From positions 13,859,638 to 13,923,637 of the forward strand of contig NC_088645.1 in the NCBI RefSeq assembly GCF_964019385.1: a DNA stretch of 64,000 nucleotides, given 5' to 3'. Positions 41,790 to 53,811 of the stretch are shown in pieces (the first letter of the stretch is position 1; every line of letters begins with the position of its first letter). Origin of the DNA: Sycon ciliatum. Its lineage: Eukaryota > Porifera > Calcarea > Leucosolenida > Sycettidae. The position numbers and the translations under genes were made by a program. The notes beneath the pieces are model-generated. The model was not told the DNA's origin. It saw only the letters and a program-made list of their open reading frames with translations, and ran no database searches.

Positions 41790-43431
41790 CTGCTTTGGCT
41801 GCAGCTCCCGCGATTGTACATATTTCTCCCTGCACTTCACGTTCTACTGATTTCATAAGCGCATGTCCTGCTGTCCACACACCCCTCTCTGTTTCTCGCT
41901 TCGAATCACTGCTCCGTAACCACCCTGACAGTTCATTGGCTTCGTATGTTATCAACGGCCTCCGCTGCGGCTTTGACATTGGCTTTACCGGCAACGGCAT
42001 AACTAACCAGCACTCGTCCAACCTCTCATCAGCATTCCAGCACTCTGCATTTGTGTCTGCACAGCTCACCGCTTCCTGCATCGACGGCTACACGGCTGGC
42101 CCATTTGACTCGCCCCCATTCCCATTTATGTACTGCTCTGGCATTGGCACTGTTCCGAAAAAGAATGGCAAGCTACGCTTGATACACTACCTGTCCAGCC
42201 CAGCCGGCTCCAGCGTTAACGACGGGATCCCTGCCGAGCCTTTCTCTTTGCAGTACATCAGCATTGATGAAGCATTATGTCCTCCCCGTCTCCTATCTAT
42301 CTCTCTAAACTCGATGTGAAGAGCGCTTTTCGTCAAATACCTGTCTGCCCACAGGATTGGCATCTCTTCGGCATCCTGTGGCAGGGGAAGTACTACTACG
42401 ACCGTGTCTTGCCATTTGGGCTCCGCTCTAGCCCGGCGGTGTTTGATGCAGTGGCACCCACCATCGAATGGATAATGCACCACGAATTCTCCATCCCAAA
42501 TTTGCTGCATTTCCTGGACGACTACTTGCGCGTGAGCGTGGGCCAGGCAGTGGCGAATCGGCAGCTGGCCATTCTTCTCCGCGCATTCTCATACCTCGGA
42601 GTCCCGCTCGCGCCTGCGAAGGTGGAAGGCTCGTCTCGTACCCTGACATTCCTGGGCATTATCCTGGATTGTGAGAAGATGGAAGCCCGGCTCCCTGACG
42701 ACAAATTGGCTGACATCAAGCGCCTGTTGACTGCAGCGAGCATCAACCCCACCATGTCTCAGCGCGAACTCGAATCTCTTCTGGGGAAACTCTCCTTCGC
42801 TGCAAGAGTCATCGTACCCGGCCGGACATTTATGCGGCGCCTGTGGTCTATTTGCAGTTGCTACCAGCAGCCTCACTACCGCATCAGTCTGACTACCGAG
42901 TGCCAGGAAGGTATCCAATGGTGGCTACGGCTCCTGGAACAATGGAACGGAAAATCATTCTTCCTGTTCCCAGATTGGACACCATCTCCAGACCTCGAGC
43001 TGTTCACTGATGCCAGTGGCACCCTGGGCTGGGGTGCATTCAACAGCGGCCGCTGGCTTCAAGGGACCTGGTCGCCTGAGCAACTCGTTCACAGCATTGA
43101 GTGGAAGGAGCTCTACGCGTTGGTCACAGCGTGCTGCACGTGGGGCAAGGAATGGCGCCAGCGTCGTATCACAATGCACTGTGACAACAAGACTGGGGTA
43201 GATTGCATCCGCTCCGGCACATCCAAGTCACCGCCAGTGATGACCCTAATCAGGGAGTTGTTCTTTGTGTGCGCCCGCTTCAATGTCACCGTCACTGCTG
43301 CTCACATTGCTGGCCAGTCTAACTGCATTGCCGATTCGCTGTCTCGTTTCCGCATGGAGGAATTCCGACGTCTCCCCCAAGCTGCTCAAGCACAACCAGA
43401 CCGAGCAGTGCTGCCATTCCAGTTGATGTAA
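41790..43431 (+). pseudogene. DIRS-like reverse transcriptase and RNase H (one frameshift)
   Basis: The first part (41790-42270) contains LSVSRFESLLRNHPDSSLAS, GFDIGFTG, GTVPKKNGKLRLIHYLS and YISIDEAL. After a frameshift near 42275-42300 a 384-codon frame continues with LSKLDVKSAFRQIPV, LPFGLRSSPAVFD, the catalytic FLDDYL and FLGIIL of RT. The RNase H module follows with LFTDASGTLGWG, SIEWKELYAL, HCDNKTGVD and HIAGQSNCIADSLSR. Together these provide the RT Asp pair and the D/E/D/D set of RNase H. DIRS elements use a tyrosine recombinase instead of an integrase. None follows here: the frame ends at 43431 and the next kilobase is non-coding. Broken copy. Confidence 0.85.
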
Positions 43432-43559
43432 TATGGCCTTGACATACAGGTACCGATTGTCATTGCTCAATTGCCGTATTGAGAACCTGCGTTGGATTTC
43501 ATCCATCTGCATGCCTACCTTTAGCCAACTCGTGCCTTAATCACTTGTTCTTAGCTCTC

Positions 43560-43990
43560 GTGAATTGGTGGTGAATGCTTGCTGGGGTGCCGTGTGCTGG
43601 TTTTCTGGGAACAGCTTCCTTCAACTGGTTGCTTTGCTGCTACTATCTCTGCTTAAAATTGCATACTATTGGTCGGCTGTTTGCGACGCCAATCAGTAGT
43701 CATTGCACCCGGTCGCGGGTACTATTGCCGCTCAAGCATGAGCGATTGCTTTGGCCGTTTGCAACGCCAACTGCTTCACCCTGGTTGGCTGTTTTGCAAC
43801 GTCGATCAGGAAACTTTGCACCCGGTCGCGGGTACTGCTGCAGCTCAGTCGTGAGCGATCACTTTGGCTGTTTGCAACGCCAATCGCTTCACCAGTTGAT
43901 CGAAACCAGCACACTGGTGTACCCCAATCATCCTTGTGCGGTGTTGTGAGAATACGTGGGTATGCATGCAGCTTTGCTCTGTGACTTTCC
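43560..43990. repeat. ~120-bp tandem repeats downstream of the DIRS-like RT
   Basis: GCACCCGGTCGCGGGTACT recurs at about 43706 and 43819, each followed by GCTCARKCRTGAGCGATY and TTTGGCYGTTTGCAACGCC, with one further partial unit. They may be part of the element's 3' region. The short open frames are repeat artefacts. Confidence 0.7.
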
Positions 43991-43999
43991 ATTGCATGA

Positions 44000-45865
44000 A
44001 GTCACTTGGCTCTCCCATTTCCTATACACTGCTCTGATGCATTCGGGTGCAAGCGCTAAACAAATTTAATGCAAACCCAGAAAACCGAAAAATGTAACCC
44101 AAAAGAGAAAAAAAACGGAACATGGTTGTTACACGGTAACTATTATGTTGGCATAAATTTGTTCTATTTATCGCATGATTGTACTCAGCTCACACACTGT
44201 GACACACATGTACATGTACATGTGTGTGTTATAAGCTGGGCCGCAAATCACACAATCATCATGCCGCCTGTGTTTTGGACCACAAGCATGGCACAGGGGA
44301 GACACTCATGTATTCATGTACATGTATGCATGTGTGTGTCACTGCATGTGTGTGTCAATATATTATGAACAGTGCCGCGTCGCTTCGCTGTATGTACACA
44401 AATGCAATCCGCGTACACTGTTTTTTTTGGATGGCTTTTTTATTTTTTCGCCCTCCCTCATTGATTTCATCGAATAAGGTGACACGAAACAAAGAAAAAA
44501 CGGCGTGGCCTAAGGATATCTACTGACAAAAAGTGCAAGAAACTACAGTTTCATGGCTATGCACGAGTGCGGGCTGACGCAATGTGGAGGTTCAGGTGCC
44601 ACCACTTGTGTGCCTGAACCTTGCAGGGATTACACCCCGGTCCGCCACATACATGTACCTACGTCCGCCTGATGGGTGTGGCATGAATTTTTATGTCTTT
44701 ATCAAACTTTTGCGCCCTGATGTCACAAATATGCGTCAAAACATCACACCCGGATTTCCTCACACCGCATTTAGTATACATGTACATCGTGTAGATGCGC
44801 ATACGTGTAACATGCATTATACATCGCTGTTCAAATTGTCGTTGCGTCATTTTCCATTATCTGATCGTTGCAAAAAAGAGTTCACTGGAAATGCGAGAGA
44901 ATAACCGTTGTCTTGGTATGTCGTTTGATATCGAAACAGATGCCCGGAAACTGCGCAAGTGTTATAGACCAAAACGCTGAGATGTTTGAAACTTGTATTG
45001 TTTTGAAAACTTCGGGCGAAGAGCACATCAACGTGATTGGTGTGCCTCAAAATCGAACATTCATTTTGATTCATCGCTGTACGGAGAATGCTTTGTGGAG
45101 ACCACATGGATATCTTGAGTTTCAGGAATCTGCAGGACTTTGACTCACAGTGCAACGTTTAAAAGTAAAACTTGAGAACCGGTGAAATTTGTGAAGGTGG
45201 CTACAAAATCTTGCTTAGGAGTAATTGGGCAGCTCTCAAATGGCATGAAGGCGATTCAGTTGCTCCCGCTGGGTAGCTAGTGTCGTTATTCAGAAAGAGG
45301 ACATCTGTAGCTTTCCTTTGAGACCAATATGATAAAATCCGAAACTGGTGTACGAATTTGCAAACATTTCGAAGACATACTAGTAGGTACATCAGCCTTT
45401 TTTTCAAGTCGGGTTTCTCCCAGGTTAGCATCGTAAATTGACAGTGGTGAATATCACGAGGTCACACACAAAATTTCATTGAAATCCACATTGATACAAG
45501 TAGCTGTTTGTTTTTGTCCACATAATTATTTATTTTACGAGTTGGGTTTGTGAATAATGGTAAAAAAAAAAGAAAAAAAAGTGAGATATGAAGAGTTGCA
45601 GAGATGCAATTGCATGAGGCGAAAGCAATACAATTTGTGGTATCAATAGCATCCCGAAAGTGTTATCAGTGGATATAATTGCAAAACATCAGAGTGGCAT
45701 TGGCAAACACACGCTCTCACAAACACCAACAACCGTTTATGGATCAACAAAATACTGATCAAAGTTTACAATAGTCCAGAATACGGCAATTGTTACCACA
45801 ATCACCATAGCAAGTGACCCACCAACGAAGGAGACAGAACCATAAACGATAATCAGCTCATCTCT
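44000..45865. other. no recognised gene; GTACATGTACATGTGTG microsatellite
   Basis: Short CATGTACATGTACATG and TGTGTG tracts lie at 44207-44227 and 44315-44360. Open frames of about 100 codons show no known motif. Confidence 0.4.
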
Positions 45866-45869
45866 CCCG

Positions 45870-46480
45870 TAGCTCCACCTCGCCTTCCTTCATGACCGAA
45901 CATCAACTATAATAATCAATGTAGAGCAATATCCATATCCTGCAGTCATATCATGGTGGCTAAAATCCAGAGGTCATGACTTCGTAACATGCATAATGTT
46001 CAAATTTAATGTAATGTACATGTGAAATGTCTATTGTTAGATTGACAGCACGTTATTATACCATGTAGAATGTCATGTACTGTGGTACACAGAGTTTTGC
46101 AGACTACCCGCCACTATCTCGTCTGCCCCGGGATACCTGATGAAGGCTGATTTACTCGCATCTTCTGCTACATGTACTGTCTCAGTGTGAGAAAAAACTT
46201 TGAAGAAGACGATTTCGAGCATACAATACTGTATTGCCATGATTTATACCCTGCTTTTCATTGAAACACTATCTGCATGACCTCTGATCCCTTTGCCATG
46301 CAGACCACCAGCACTGATCAGGCGCATTGTACACAATTGTATAGCCTACATACTAGAACCGTGGTAAAATCGTGTAGTTATGCTCCTACCTCCGAGAGGA
46401 TGCAAAATTATGCTCCAAATTTTCAACCACCAAACTATACCAATAAATATGCCGGCATAATCCACCGGTGCCTACTGGTG
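45870..46480. repeat. dispersed repeat X, copy 1 (also 61890-62460)
   Basis: From TCAGCTCATCTCTCCCGTAGCTCCAC to CCAAATTTTCAACCACC this stretch is collinear with 61890-62460. A 60-codon frame within it (MTSDPFAMQTTSTDQ...) is also open in the second copy, but differs by several replacement changes and is probably not coding. It contains GGGATACCTGATGAAGG, a Penelope/LINE-like 3' motif. Confidence 0.75.
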
Positions 46481-46485
46481 GTACG

Positions 46486-46660
46486 GTACGGGTGTTCAAA
46501 ACCATTTGAACTACATGTATAGCCTTAATCTTCTTTTTGGAATGCTCTCCTTCCATCGTCCTTAGCTTTTGTTTGGTGCGAGCTGTTGTGAGCATGTCAA
46601 AAAGAGGACGAACACTTTGGAGCTCAAAATTAATGGTTTTGAACAATCGTACCAACTATA
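46486..46660. mobile_element. small MITE (family Y), copy 1
   Basis: GGTACGGTACGGGTGTTCAAAACCATTTG at the left and TAATGGTTTTGAACAATCGTACCAAC at the right form ~25-bp imperfect inverted ends around 120 bp. A second copy lies at 60014-60202. A minus-strand frame (VRLFKTINF ... FDMLTTAR ... KLRTME) is open in both copies. Confidence 0.7.
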
Positions 46661-47080
46661 CCACTTTCAATAAATCGTAACGCCATTTTTGTTTCAACAC
46701 ATATATCGCGGATTCTCGCAAAATAACCTTTTGAAGACAACCTTTTCTCAGCCAGCGCCCGGTACCCGCGGATAAATGTTTTCAAACACGAAATATTGCA
46801 TAAAATCATTCTCAGATTTCGATGCGTGTGCAGAAGGACATGTACGAACTTCGAAGTACTACTGGGCCCCCATGATCTGACGTCAACACCCCGTTGTTTA
46901 TTGATGTCTATGGGGAACCCAACTATGCTACTACTTCCTCCAGAAACGAAAACTTCGTAACTTTTTTCACCACTTTTCGTTGCTGTTATTTCACTCTTTC
47001 TGTCTGGTTCTGTCAATTTGATATTTAAAGGATTTCCCAAAGGCATAGCCTATCAGGGGATCTTCTTAAGCAGTGAAAAT
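46661..47080. repeat. repeat adjoining MITE Y, shared with 60203-60480
   Basis: CACTTTCAATAAATCGTAACGC through GATCTGACGTCAACACCCCGTTGTTTATTGATG is collinear with 60195-60445. Part of it (CAACGGGGTGTTGACGTCAGAT) also occurs inverted at 59624-59645. Confidence 0.7.
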
Positions 47081-47288
47081 GATCATTGATTTTTTTACTA
47101 GTGAAGCGAATTGTGCAGGAATATATATGCCGTTTATAATGAGCACGAAATTGTGTCCGAAATTCTGAAACAGAATCTAAAGCGGTAATCTTGGGTGGAA
47201 AGTAATTCCATAATTTGCCGATTTTATGTAGGAAAATGGAAGATGAAAATTTCCCATGAGAGTTGAAAACAAGCTTGTTCGGTCTGCG

Positions 47289-48228
47289 TTAACTACGAGA
47301 AATATTGATATCACAATGGTATAAGATATGAGGTTGAAAGTGGATGTATTTGAAAAGAATTGTAATAGCGATGAGGGTACGTCTGAAATGGAGGGATTCT
47401 AAGTTACACATACTATTTAAACCATCTCTTGATTCATATCTGTCAAATTCTATCTCGGCTGATCTTAGTAACCGTCTACACACCTTAGCCTGCAGGACAT
47501 CAAACATAGCTAGCTGTGCAGTAGTTAGGGTGAGGCTCCAGATCGGAGTGGCATATTCTATTGTGGGGCGTACATATGATTTGTAGAGCAAGGCAATGTT
47601 GGGGTAAGGTAGATAGCGACCCATATAGCACAATAGATTTACTCTTTGCTGAAATTTCTTGGACATGGTATTGAAATGATTATCGAACTTAAGATCACTG
47701 CTGAGCTGCACTCCTAAATGTTTACAATCCTGCTTGAAGTTTAAGTCTACATTGTCCATCTGCACAGAGTGTCCAGGAGGAAGGTCGTAATTGGACATTA
47801 TACTTGTGTAGTCTGCAGAGAACGTGCCGTGGATGTTTCTTGCCCACTGTTGGCAGCTCGCTAAATCGGCTTGGACGTTGGCTAAGTTACCAGCCAGGGA
47901 ATCAGTACGTGTGTGAACGTTGAGGAGGGTGACATCATCTGCAAACATAATAGGGAGAAGTATGCTTTACAATTTTATGTAGAGAGTTGATATATAGAAG
48001 GAAGAGAAGGGGTGCTAGATGGGACCCTTGAGGGACTCCACAGGACAACCCATAGCGTTCAGATACTGCGTCCTCTAGGCGTACTGATAGGCTTTTGTTG
48101 CATAGATAGCTCTCAAACCAGGGAATTGCTTCCTGTTCCAAGAAATCGCTCAGATTGCTGATCAGGCTAGCGTGGTGTACTTTATCAAACGCCTTGGTGA
48201 AGTCCAAGAATACACAATCAAACTTCAT
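47289..48228 (-). pseudogene. non-LTR retrotransposon reverse transcriptase (5'-truncated, frameshifted)
   Basis: Minus-strand RT motifs occur in order: VFLDFTKAFDKVHH (palm motif A), LSCGVPQGSHLAPLLFLLYI (motif B), a frameshift near 47940, then FADDVTLL (catalytic motif C). These are followed by thumb-region matches (KHLGVQLSSDLKFDNH, SYVRPTIEYATPIW and LQAKVCRRLL). This identifies a CR1/jockey-clade LINE ORF2. Sequence before motif A is absent: the 5' truncation near 48230 abuts the left edge of duplicated copy C. It encodes no active enzyme. Confidence 0.88.
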
Positions 48229-48235
48229 GTTTTTA

Positions 48236-49624
48236 TCCAGATGTGAACCGGAATGCAGAAGAAACTAGGAGCAACAACAGGGGGACAGACCCCAGGAGGA
48301 AAAATGACTACATTCACCTCACATAAAAAAGCCAGGACAAGCACCATTTGGTACCGTCAGATTAATTTCTCTGGACCGAGCCAGCCTGGAAAAAACCCTC
48401 GTGCCGACGGACGCACGAATGAGGGAAAAAACCGGGTGTATAACCTCAAGTGGCAATATGGCAGCATAAAACAGGCACAACATATCTACAGCCAAGGAAG
48501 AAAGGGAAGAAGACGGGCAGACATGAAGGTTGGGAGGGTGGGGACACTGGTGAGACACAAAAAACTGACTGAAGAAGTCAGGCAAAAAGAACAGCAACGA
48601 AAAGAGCAAACATCAGATTCCATATTCGCAAGAAAAATAATTTGTTGCGCGAGAAATCATTTCTAGCCTTACTCGCTCCGCGCGGCCGGCGAGAAATATA
48701 TCTTCCGTCCCGATCATCAGTGGAATTTACGGAATTAAAGGTAGCCAATGAAAGTAACTGGAGTTAAATCATCAAGCAGGGGTATGGACACACATCAGAA
48801 ATGCTAAAAAATGCGATACAACAAAGTAGGAAGGTTAGCAAGCGAGTTGACAATCTCACATGACAAAGGGTAGAAGAACACAATCATCAAGGTCTCCCTG
48901 GTTGGCGTTGCTGGGGTAGCCTTCCGCTTGCCCATAGCGACAGGAACCTCATCAGGGTCGCTGTCCGAAGATGAATCCCGAGTGGCAGCATCCAGTTTTG
49001 CTGAAGCAGAGAATAATAAATGACCGAAGGAAAACAGTACCAGCATGGTCAGTGATACCCAGGGGCACTAAAGTGAACAAGGATACCCCATGTGAACCGC
49101 AGGTGATTATTATACACGTCGCGAAATATTTCAACATCAACAATGTACATGTTGTGTTGGGCCAGACATTACAGTTCACAATTCACACATTCCATGTAAA
49201 TTGAGTGTCTTCGAAAAGCAATACATCCTCAAACACCAGTATGCCCCCTCAGGCTCCTTCTGTCTTCGGCGACGCACTAGATGCCAGTATATGCATGACA
49301 CAGGTTTGTCTTAAGATCGCTGTATACAAGCTAGAAGATGCGTTTCTCGACGTTCTCTGACTTCGATCCTTGTAGAATGTATCTACGTATCTCGGCAGGA
49401 TTTTCCAGTGCGTTCCTGGAGAGGGGTAGTGATGCGGTGTATCTTATGTCGAAGGCTGCATGAATTAATAACGCCTATCTTTACAGTTCCAACAGTTTAT
49501 CGTGTGACAGACTCTGATGCGATGCTAGGATTGATGTGGCTGTTTTATAAAAGGGAGAAATTAGAGGCCTGTGATCTAGGATGAAATGGGATTTCATTAG
49601 GGCTTCCACGGGTGTCCTGTTTGT
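48236..49624. repeat. segmental duplication copy C, block 1 (same orientation as A)
   Basis: CCAGATGTGAACCGGAATGCAG to CACGGGTGTCCTGTT matches about 3752-5143 of copy A and the corresponding part of B. Similarity then jumps to the inverted EndoV block. Confidence 0.85.
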
Positions 49625-51245
49625 ATACATGCATACATACATCTTGATCTTGATCCTGCTGCCAAGTCTCGCTACATACACACATACATGCATACTTGCA
49701 TACATACATCTTGATCTTGATCCTGCTGCCAAGTCTCGCTACATACACACATACATACAAGAAACACACCCACATACACCCACTCTAATGTTGCAACCCA
49801 TCCTCCCAGTGATACATATGCTGTTTTTTCTTCGTTATTTCTTCCATTTCGTTTCTATATATCTGGTTCACACAGGATTCAGCGGAATATCCGATGTAGT
49901 ATCATCGAAGAGGATCGATTCGGTCGCCCAGGAGCAACCCTGAGGTCGTCAATTAACATCATTAGAGGACTGGATATTTCGTACAGCAGCAACGACAACC
50001 AGACGGCCGTGGCTGCGCTATCGCTATATAACTTCCGTACCATGCAACACATACACACAATTAAGATTCCCGTCCAAATAACCGTACCATACAAATCCGG
50101 CTTCGTGGCGTATCGAGAAGTTGAGCATTATTTCACGTTGCTGGAGACGCTTAAGAAGGAACACACCCAGTGGAAGCCACAGGTGCTTTCGGTGAATGGC
50201 AATGGAATTTTGCACCACAGAGGCTGTGGCTCAGCCAGCCATCTAGGAGTTGTGGCTGACGTGCCCACCATTGGTGTAGCCAAAACACTTCTTATTCCAG
50301 CGCTTCAAGCCCGAAGTGAGCGACAATTCCGAGAAGTAAGTGAAGATTTCTCTATGTACTTGCCCTGGAACATTCGTTAGGAATACTCGCCTCTACTTCT
50401 TTATCTTTGCCGTGATGATGCCCATTTCGCACAATATTGGCTGTAATTCATTATTGTTATTCCTGTCGTGCAACTGGGCGAAATTTTCGGAGATGGAGGG
50501 ATCGCAAGTGAAAAGTATTTTGCTTAGGATATGGTCCTAGTGATAATCATCTGCCCCTGTTGAAAGTTTAACACTTGCGTCTTTTTGACCCTTTTGGCAT
50601 CCGCAGGACAATATCCAACGCCTTTTCCAAAACAGAGGCTCGGCTCCAGTGATTGGAAAGTGCAAGACCGGCATCATTGGAGTAGCCAGCGTCAACAAAG
50701 GTGGATCAACACCCGTCTATATTTCAGTGGGCCACCGAGTGTCTCTGAATACTGCAATTAGAATAGTCCAGCAGTGCTATCAAGGCAATTGTAGAACTCC
50801 AGCTCCTATAGACAGTGCTGATCAAGAATCTCGACAACAGATTGGTACAAGAACAAGAGGCACTCGTCCGCGTGTGAATGCCAAGCCTAGAGATTGCAAC
50901 AGTTACCACGGAGCAGTGGAGCAGGTCGACATGGACACGTCTGGCGGCAAGTATTCTACGACTTCCACCACACATGACGTTCAGCAGGAGACTCCAAATA
51001 CAGCTCCACTGAAGGCCCAGCCATCAGCTGACGCCTAAGGGACTCCTGGTTTCCCTGCTCGTCTATGTGGCAAAGCAGCTCACACCTCCCCAGACGACGA
51101 GGGCTTCACCTACTGGAAAACATACATTCACGCCCAAGGCTTCCCGGTCAGTGCCGCCCTTCACCCGATCCACAGGTAACACCGGCTAACGAAGCATCAG
51201 CCACCAAGAGGGAGAGGCGTTTCGAACGCGTTGCAGGTACCCGCA
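49625..51245. repeat. segmental duplication copy C, block 2 (inverted)
   Basis: The block begins in a CATACATA microsatellite (a duplicated 68-bp unit with TCTTGATCTTGATCCTGCTGCC at about 49640 and 49707). It matches 7440 down to 5520 of copy A in reverse orientation, minus the two A-specific insertions. The EndoV exons are therefore on the plus strand here. Confidence 0.88.
49876..51038 (+). pseudogene. endonuclease V, copy C (catalytic Asp to Asn, early stop)
   Basis: Exons are 49876-50335 (acceptor CACACAG, donor GTAAGT) and 50607-51038 (acceptor CCGCAG), separated by a 271-bp intron, with the same phases as copy B. The first active-site Asp (RGLDISY) and the Glu (FVAYRE) are kept. The codon at 50195-50197 is AAT, so VDGNG has become VNGNG, and the adjacent L is S. 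IGVAK and YISVGHRVSL are retained. The second exon stops at a TAA (51036-51038) where copies A and B have CAA, removing the last ~85 residues of the tail. The upstream N-terminal exon is not found. I infer loss of nuclease activity. An inosine-binding but non-cutting product is possible but unsupported. Confidence 0.87.
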
Positions 51246-51249
51246 GCTA

Positions 51250-52070
51250 CCTCGCAAATGTCACACCTATCAAGTGAACTGACCAAGTACTGTACTGTAC
51301 TTTGCCTGAGCACCCATTATTGTTAATAACACAATCCCTTTGCCTGTTGTTGGCAATGCCACTCTGCTCACGCCTGCCCTTCACCAAACGACTCCCTACT
51401 TGTAATGATCTCACTGGCCCATTGCCCACCACCCTCCTGGCACCCCCACCCATTTGCTGTACACTGCCTCCCCATTGCCTCTTTCCGCGCTTTCATGCTC
51501 ACACCTGCCTGTTGCCGGCCACCCTCCTGGCACTTCCACTGTCGCGCCTTGGCTCGTGCCAGCTTTCTCCCCATACCTCACACCAGATGTAGCGCTAAAT
51601 TTGTTTATGCCTGTGGCCCTATGTGTTTATAAGCATACTGTTGGGTAGACCCGAGTATCAGTGGTCTGATGATTGCCTAGCGCCATGAAACTCAGAGTTA
51701 CAAGTTACAACCAACCTGAACGTCATCCGCTGGGTCTGCTACGTATGTATGTATGTATGTATGTATGTATGTATGTTTGTATTTATGTATGTATTAATGT
51801 ATAAATGTACTCAATCTGCGGTTATATTATATATGTATATGTATGTACTCAATCTGTATATGTATGTATGTATTTGTATTTATGTATATTTATGTTTATC
51901 ACTCTCTTATTATTGACCCCCACAGAAACTTGTGATTTCTAAGCGGTCAAATATCAGCATATATAGACCGCTTATATTGAGCACTTATTATTGACCACTT
52001 AGCCCGAGGACTTAGAACTTTTTCCTCAACTTAGGAAAAAATCAGAACTGAAAGAAGAAAAATCTGAAGC
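51250..52070. other. no gene; C-rich tandem and TATG microsatellite
   Basis: CCACCCTCCTGGCAC recurs at about 51428 and 51520. A (TATG)n tract lies at 51743-51800, with further TGTATG runs to about 51900. This stretch separates the inverted EndoV block from the next forward block of copy C and has no counterpart in A or B. Confidence 0.6.
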
Positions 52071-52140
52071 CAAACTTTGGGATTCGAACCCAAACTGTCA
52101 GATTCTCAGTCAAAGAACTTGGGGAACATACTACAAGTGA
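52071..52140 (-). mobile_element. tRNA-like fragment (SINE head)
   Basis: On the minus strand CTTTGACTGAGAATCTGACAG is followed by TTTGGGTTCGAATCCC, resembling an anticodon arm, variable region and B box. No A box is clear. It is probably a decayed SINE. Confidence 0.5.
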
Positions 52141-52276
52141 CAACTGAAACCTTCTGTTTATAGAGAAGTAATGTCCAATGTAAACGGCATATGTACATAC
52201 TATGTACTATTACAATAGTATTCCTTTCTTCCTATAAACACAGCTAAAAACAGTTTACGTATGCTATGTCGTGATA

Positions 52277-52407
52277 AATCTATTATTGCCCTCATAATCG
52301 GTCAATATATGAAATATAGACCTCGTAAAAGACCTCGGGGGACCTCGGTCTTTTACTCGTTCTATATTTCATATATTGACCTCTTTAATCGTGCAATAAT
52401 AGATACA
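52277..52407. repeat. palindrome with ~60-bp arms
   Basis: TCTATTATTGCCCTCATAATCGGTC and CAATATATGAAATATAGACCTCG (left) mirror CGTTCTATATTTCATATATTGACC and TCTTTAATCGTGCAATAATAGA (right). The loop is about 10 bp (TCGGGGGACC). This is a MITE-type hairpin. Confidence 0.75.
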
Positions 52408-52679
52408 TAATATTATATGTACTCAATCTGCGGACATAATTATATATATTTCGCTTTTGCTCTTGTAGCAGTTGAGCACTCTTGCGTGGGTTAGTGCATT
52501 TGCTGTTTGCGTTATGCAGATCTCACTGACTTGTCAGTTTGAGCACTCTGGCAAGGTACGTTCGGGCCTGATTGGAAATTTTTATTTCCATTGCTATCAG
52601 GTTCAGCCTCATTTTCTCTGTGCTGCGCTGACGAGTCCACAAAGGACGAAACAGTTCTGTCCGCAGATTGAGTATATGC

Positions 52680-53808
52680 ATGTATATGTATGTATGTATG
52701 TATACATAGGTACCTCCATAAGAGCACAATCTTCTGGCACAGATTACTTCTGTCTTTGGCGCTCATGAAACAAAGGTAAAATTCGGTTGACGCTGTGTTG
52801 TTTTCGCTGGATTACACTAGGCGCGGTAAACTTCCATATAGAATACTGGAACTGGTTCACTGCGCCGATGTGAATTCCTACAACCAGTGTTACTTCTTTC
52901 CAGTTTGGAACTGCGCAGATTGCTAGGTTTCAATGGAGATTTTTTGTGTGCTCCTCGTAAATTTTGAATGTACTTTTTTGCTAAAATACTAGTAGTAGGA
53001 CAAAGTCTGCGCAGTCTTGGCCGTTAAAATTTCTTGCGTATCTTTTAGTTGTCTATTTTCGAACCTATGTCGGCATCCTGGTTGAGCAGTGGAGAGGAGG
53101 ATTCTCTTTCTCTAGGATTCCTTCGTCCGACCTCGTTACGGCCTGGTTAAAAGGGTGACGCTGGCAAAAGTTCCATTCTAAAATAAGTTACTTTTACCGT
53201 TATGCAGATTATCTAGGTGATAACCTGCGATTGCTGGCTATGTGCATATTTGCCTATTTGATTTGGGATGTAAAATTACTTGTCAAATAGATCGGATGAA
53301 TAGTAAATGGAAAGAAACTAGGAAATTCAAATCAGGTAAGATCATTGCCAATCTAACTTCACCTTGCAAGCTGCCTTTCATACAAAGCCTGACTCCTATA
53401 ACTACATGACTGTAGCAGAGATTTGGTTTACTGTAGAACAAGTGATCATACTTATGCATAACGCACCTTGACCACTGCTCCATCTGTTTGCCAGAAACAC
53501 GAGGCTCCTTTGCCGCCATGTTTGAAACTTCAGCTGAGAGAGGAGTTGTGCACGGCTCAGTTGAGCCCACCAGTAAGATCGCTCACATTTCTAGAGAAGG
53601 ACCGCAGAACCCGAAAACGTCTGAATACTACCACTGAGGATTTTGATAACGTTTGATTCAGATGGAAGAAACCAAAATTGAACCAGGTCAGGCAACCTCA
53701 AAGACATGCCACCAGAGCCACGAGACACAAAACTCGAAGCGTCTTCGTCTAGAATGTCTTGCAAAATGACACTGAGAGTGAAATGACTAGCTTTTTATAG
53801 CCTAGTGC
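52680..53808. repeat. segmental duplication copy C, block 3 (same orientation as A)
   Basis: CATAGGTACCTCCATAAGAGCACAATC to TAGCTTTTTATAGCCTAGTGC matches 7488-8970 of copy A, without the 376-bp tandem duplication. Confidence 0.85.
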
Positions 53809-53811
53809 TAC

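Noticed and set aside
42428..42918. Antisense frames within the DIRS-like RT
   Set aside because: They are shadows of the well-supported RT/RNase H frame on the plus strand.
46277..46522. Open frame MTSDPFAMQTTSTDQ..., conserved in repeat X copy 2
   Set aside because: Differences between the two copies are mostly amino-acid-changing, as expected for neutral repeat sequence.
51302..51648. Overlapping proline/leucine-rich frames
   Set aside because: They come from C-rich tandem units (CCACCCTCCTGGCAC) and are open in more than one frame.
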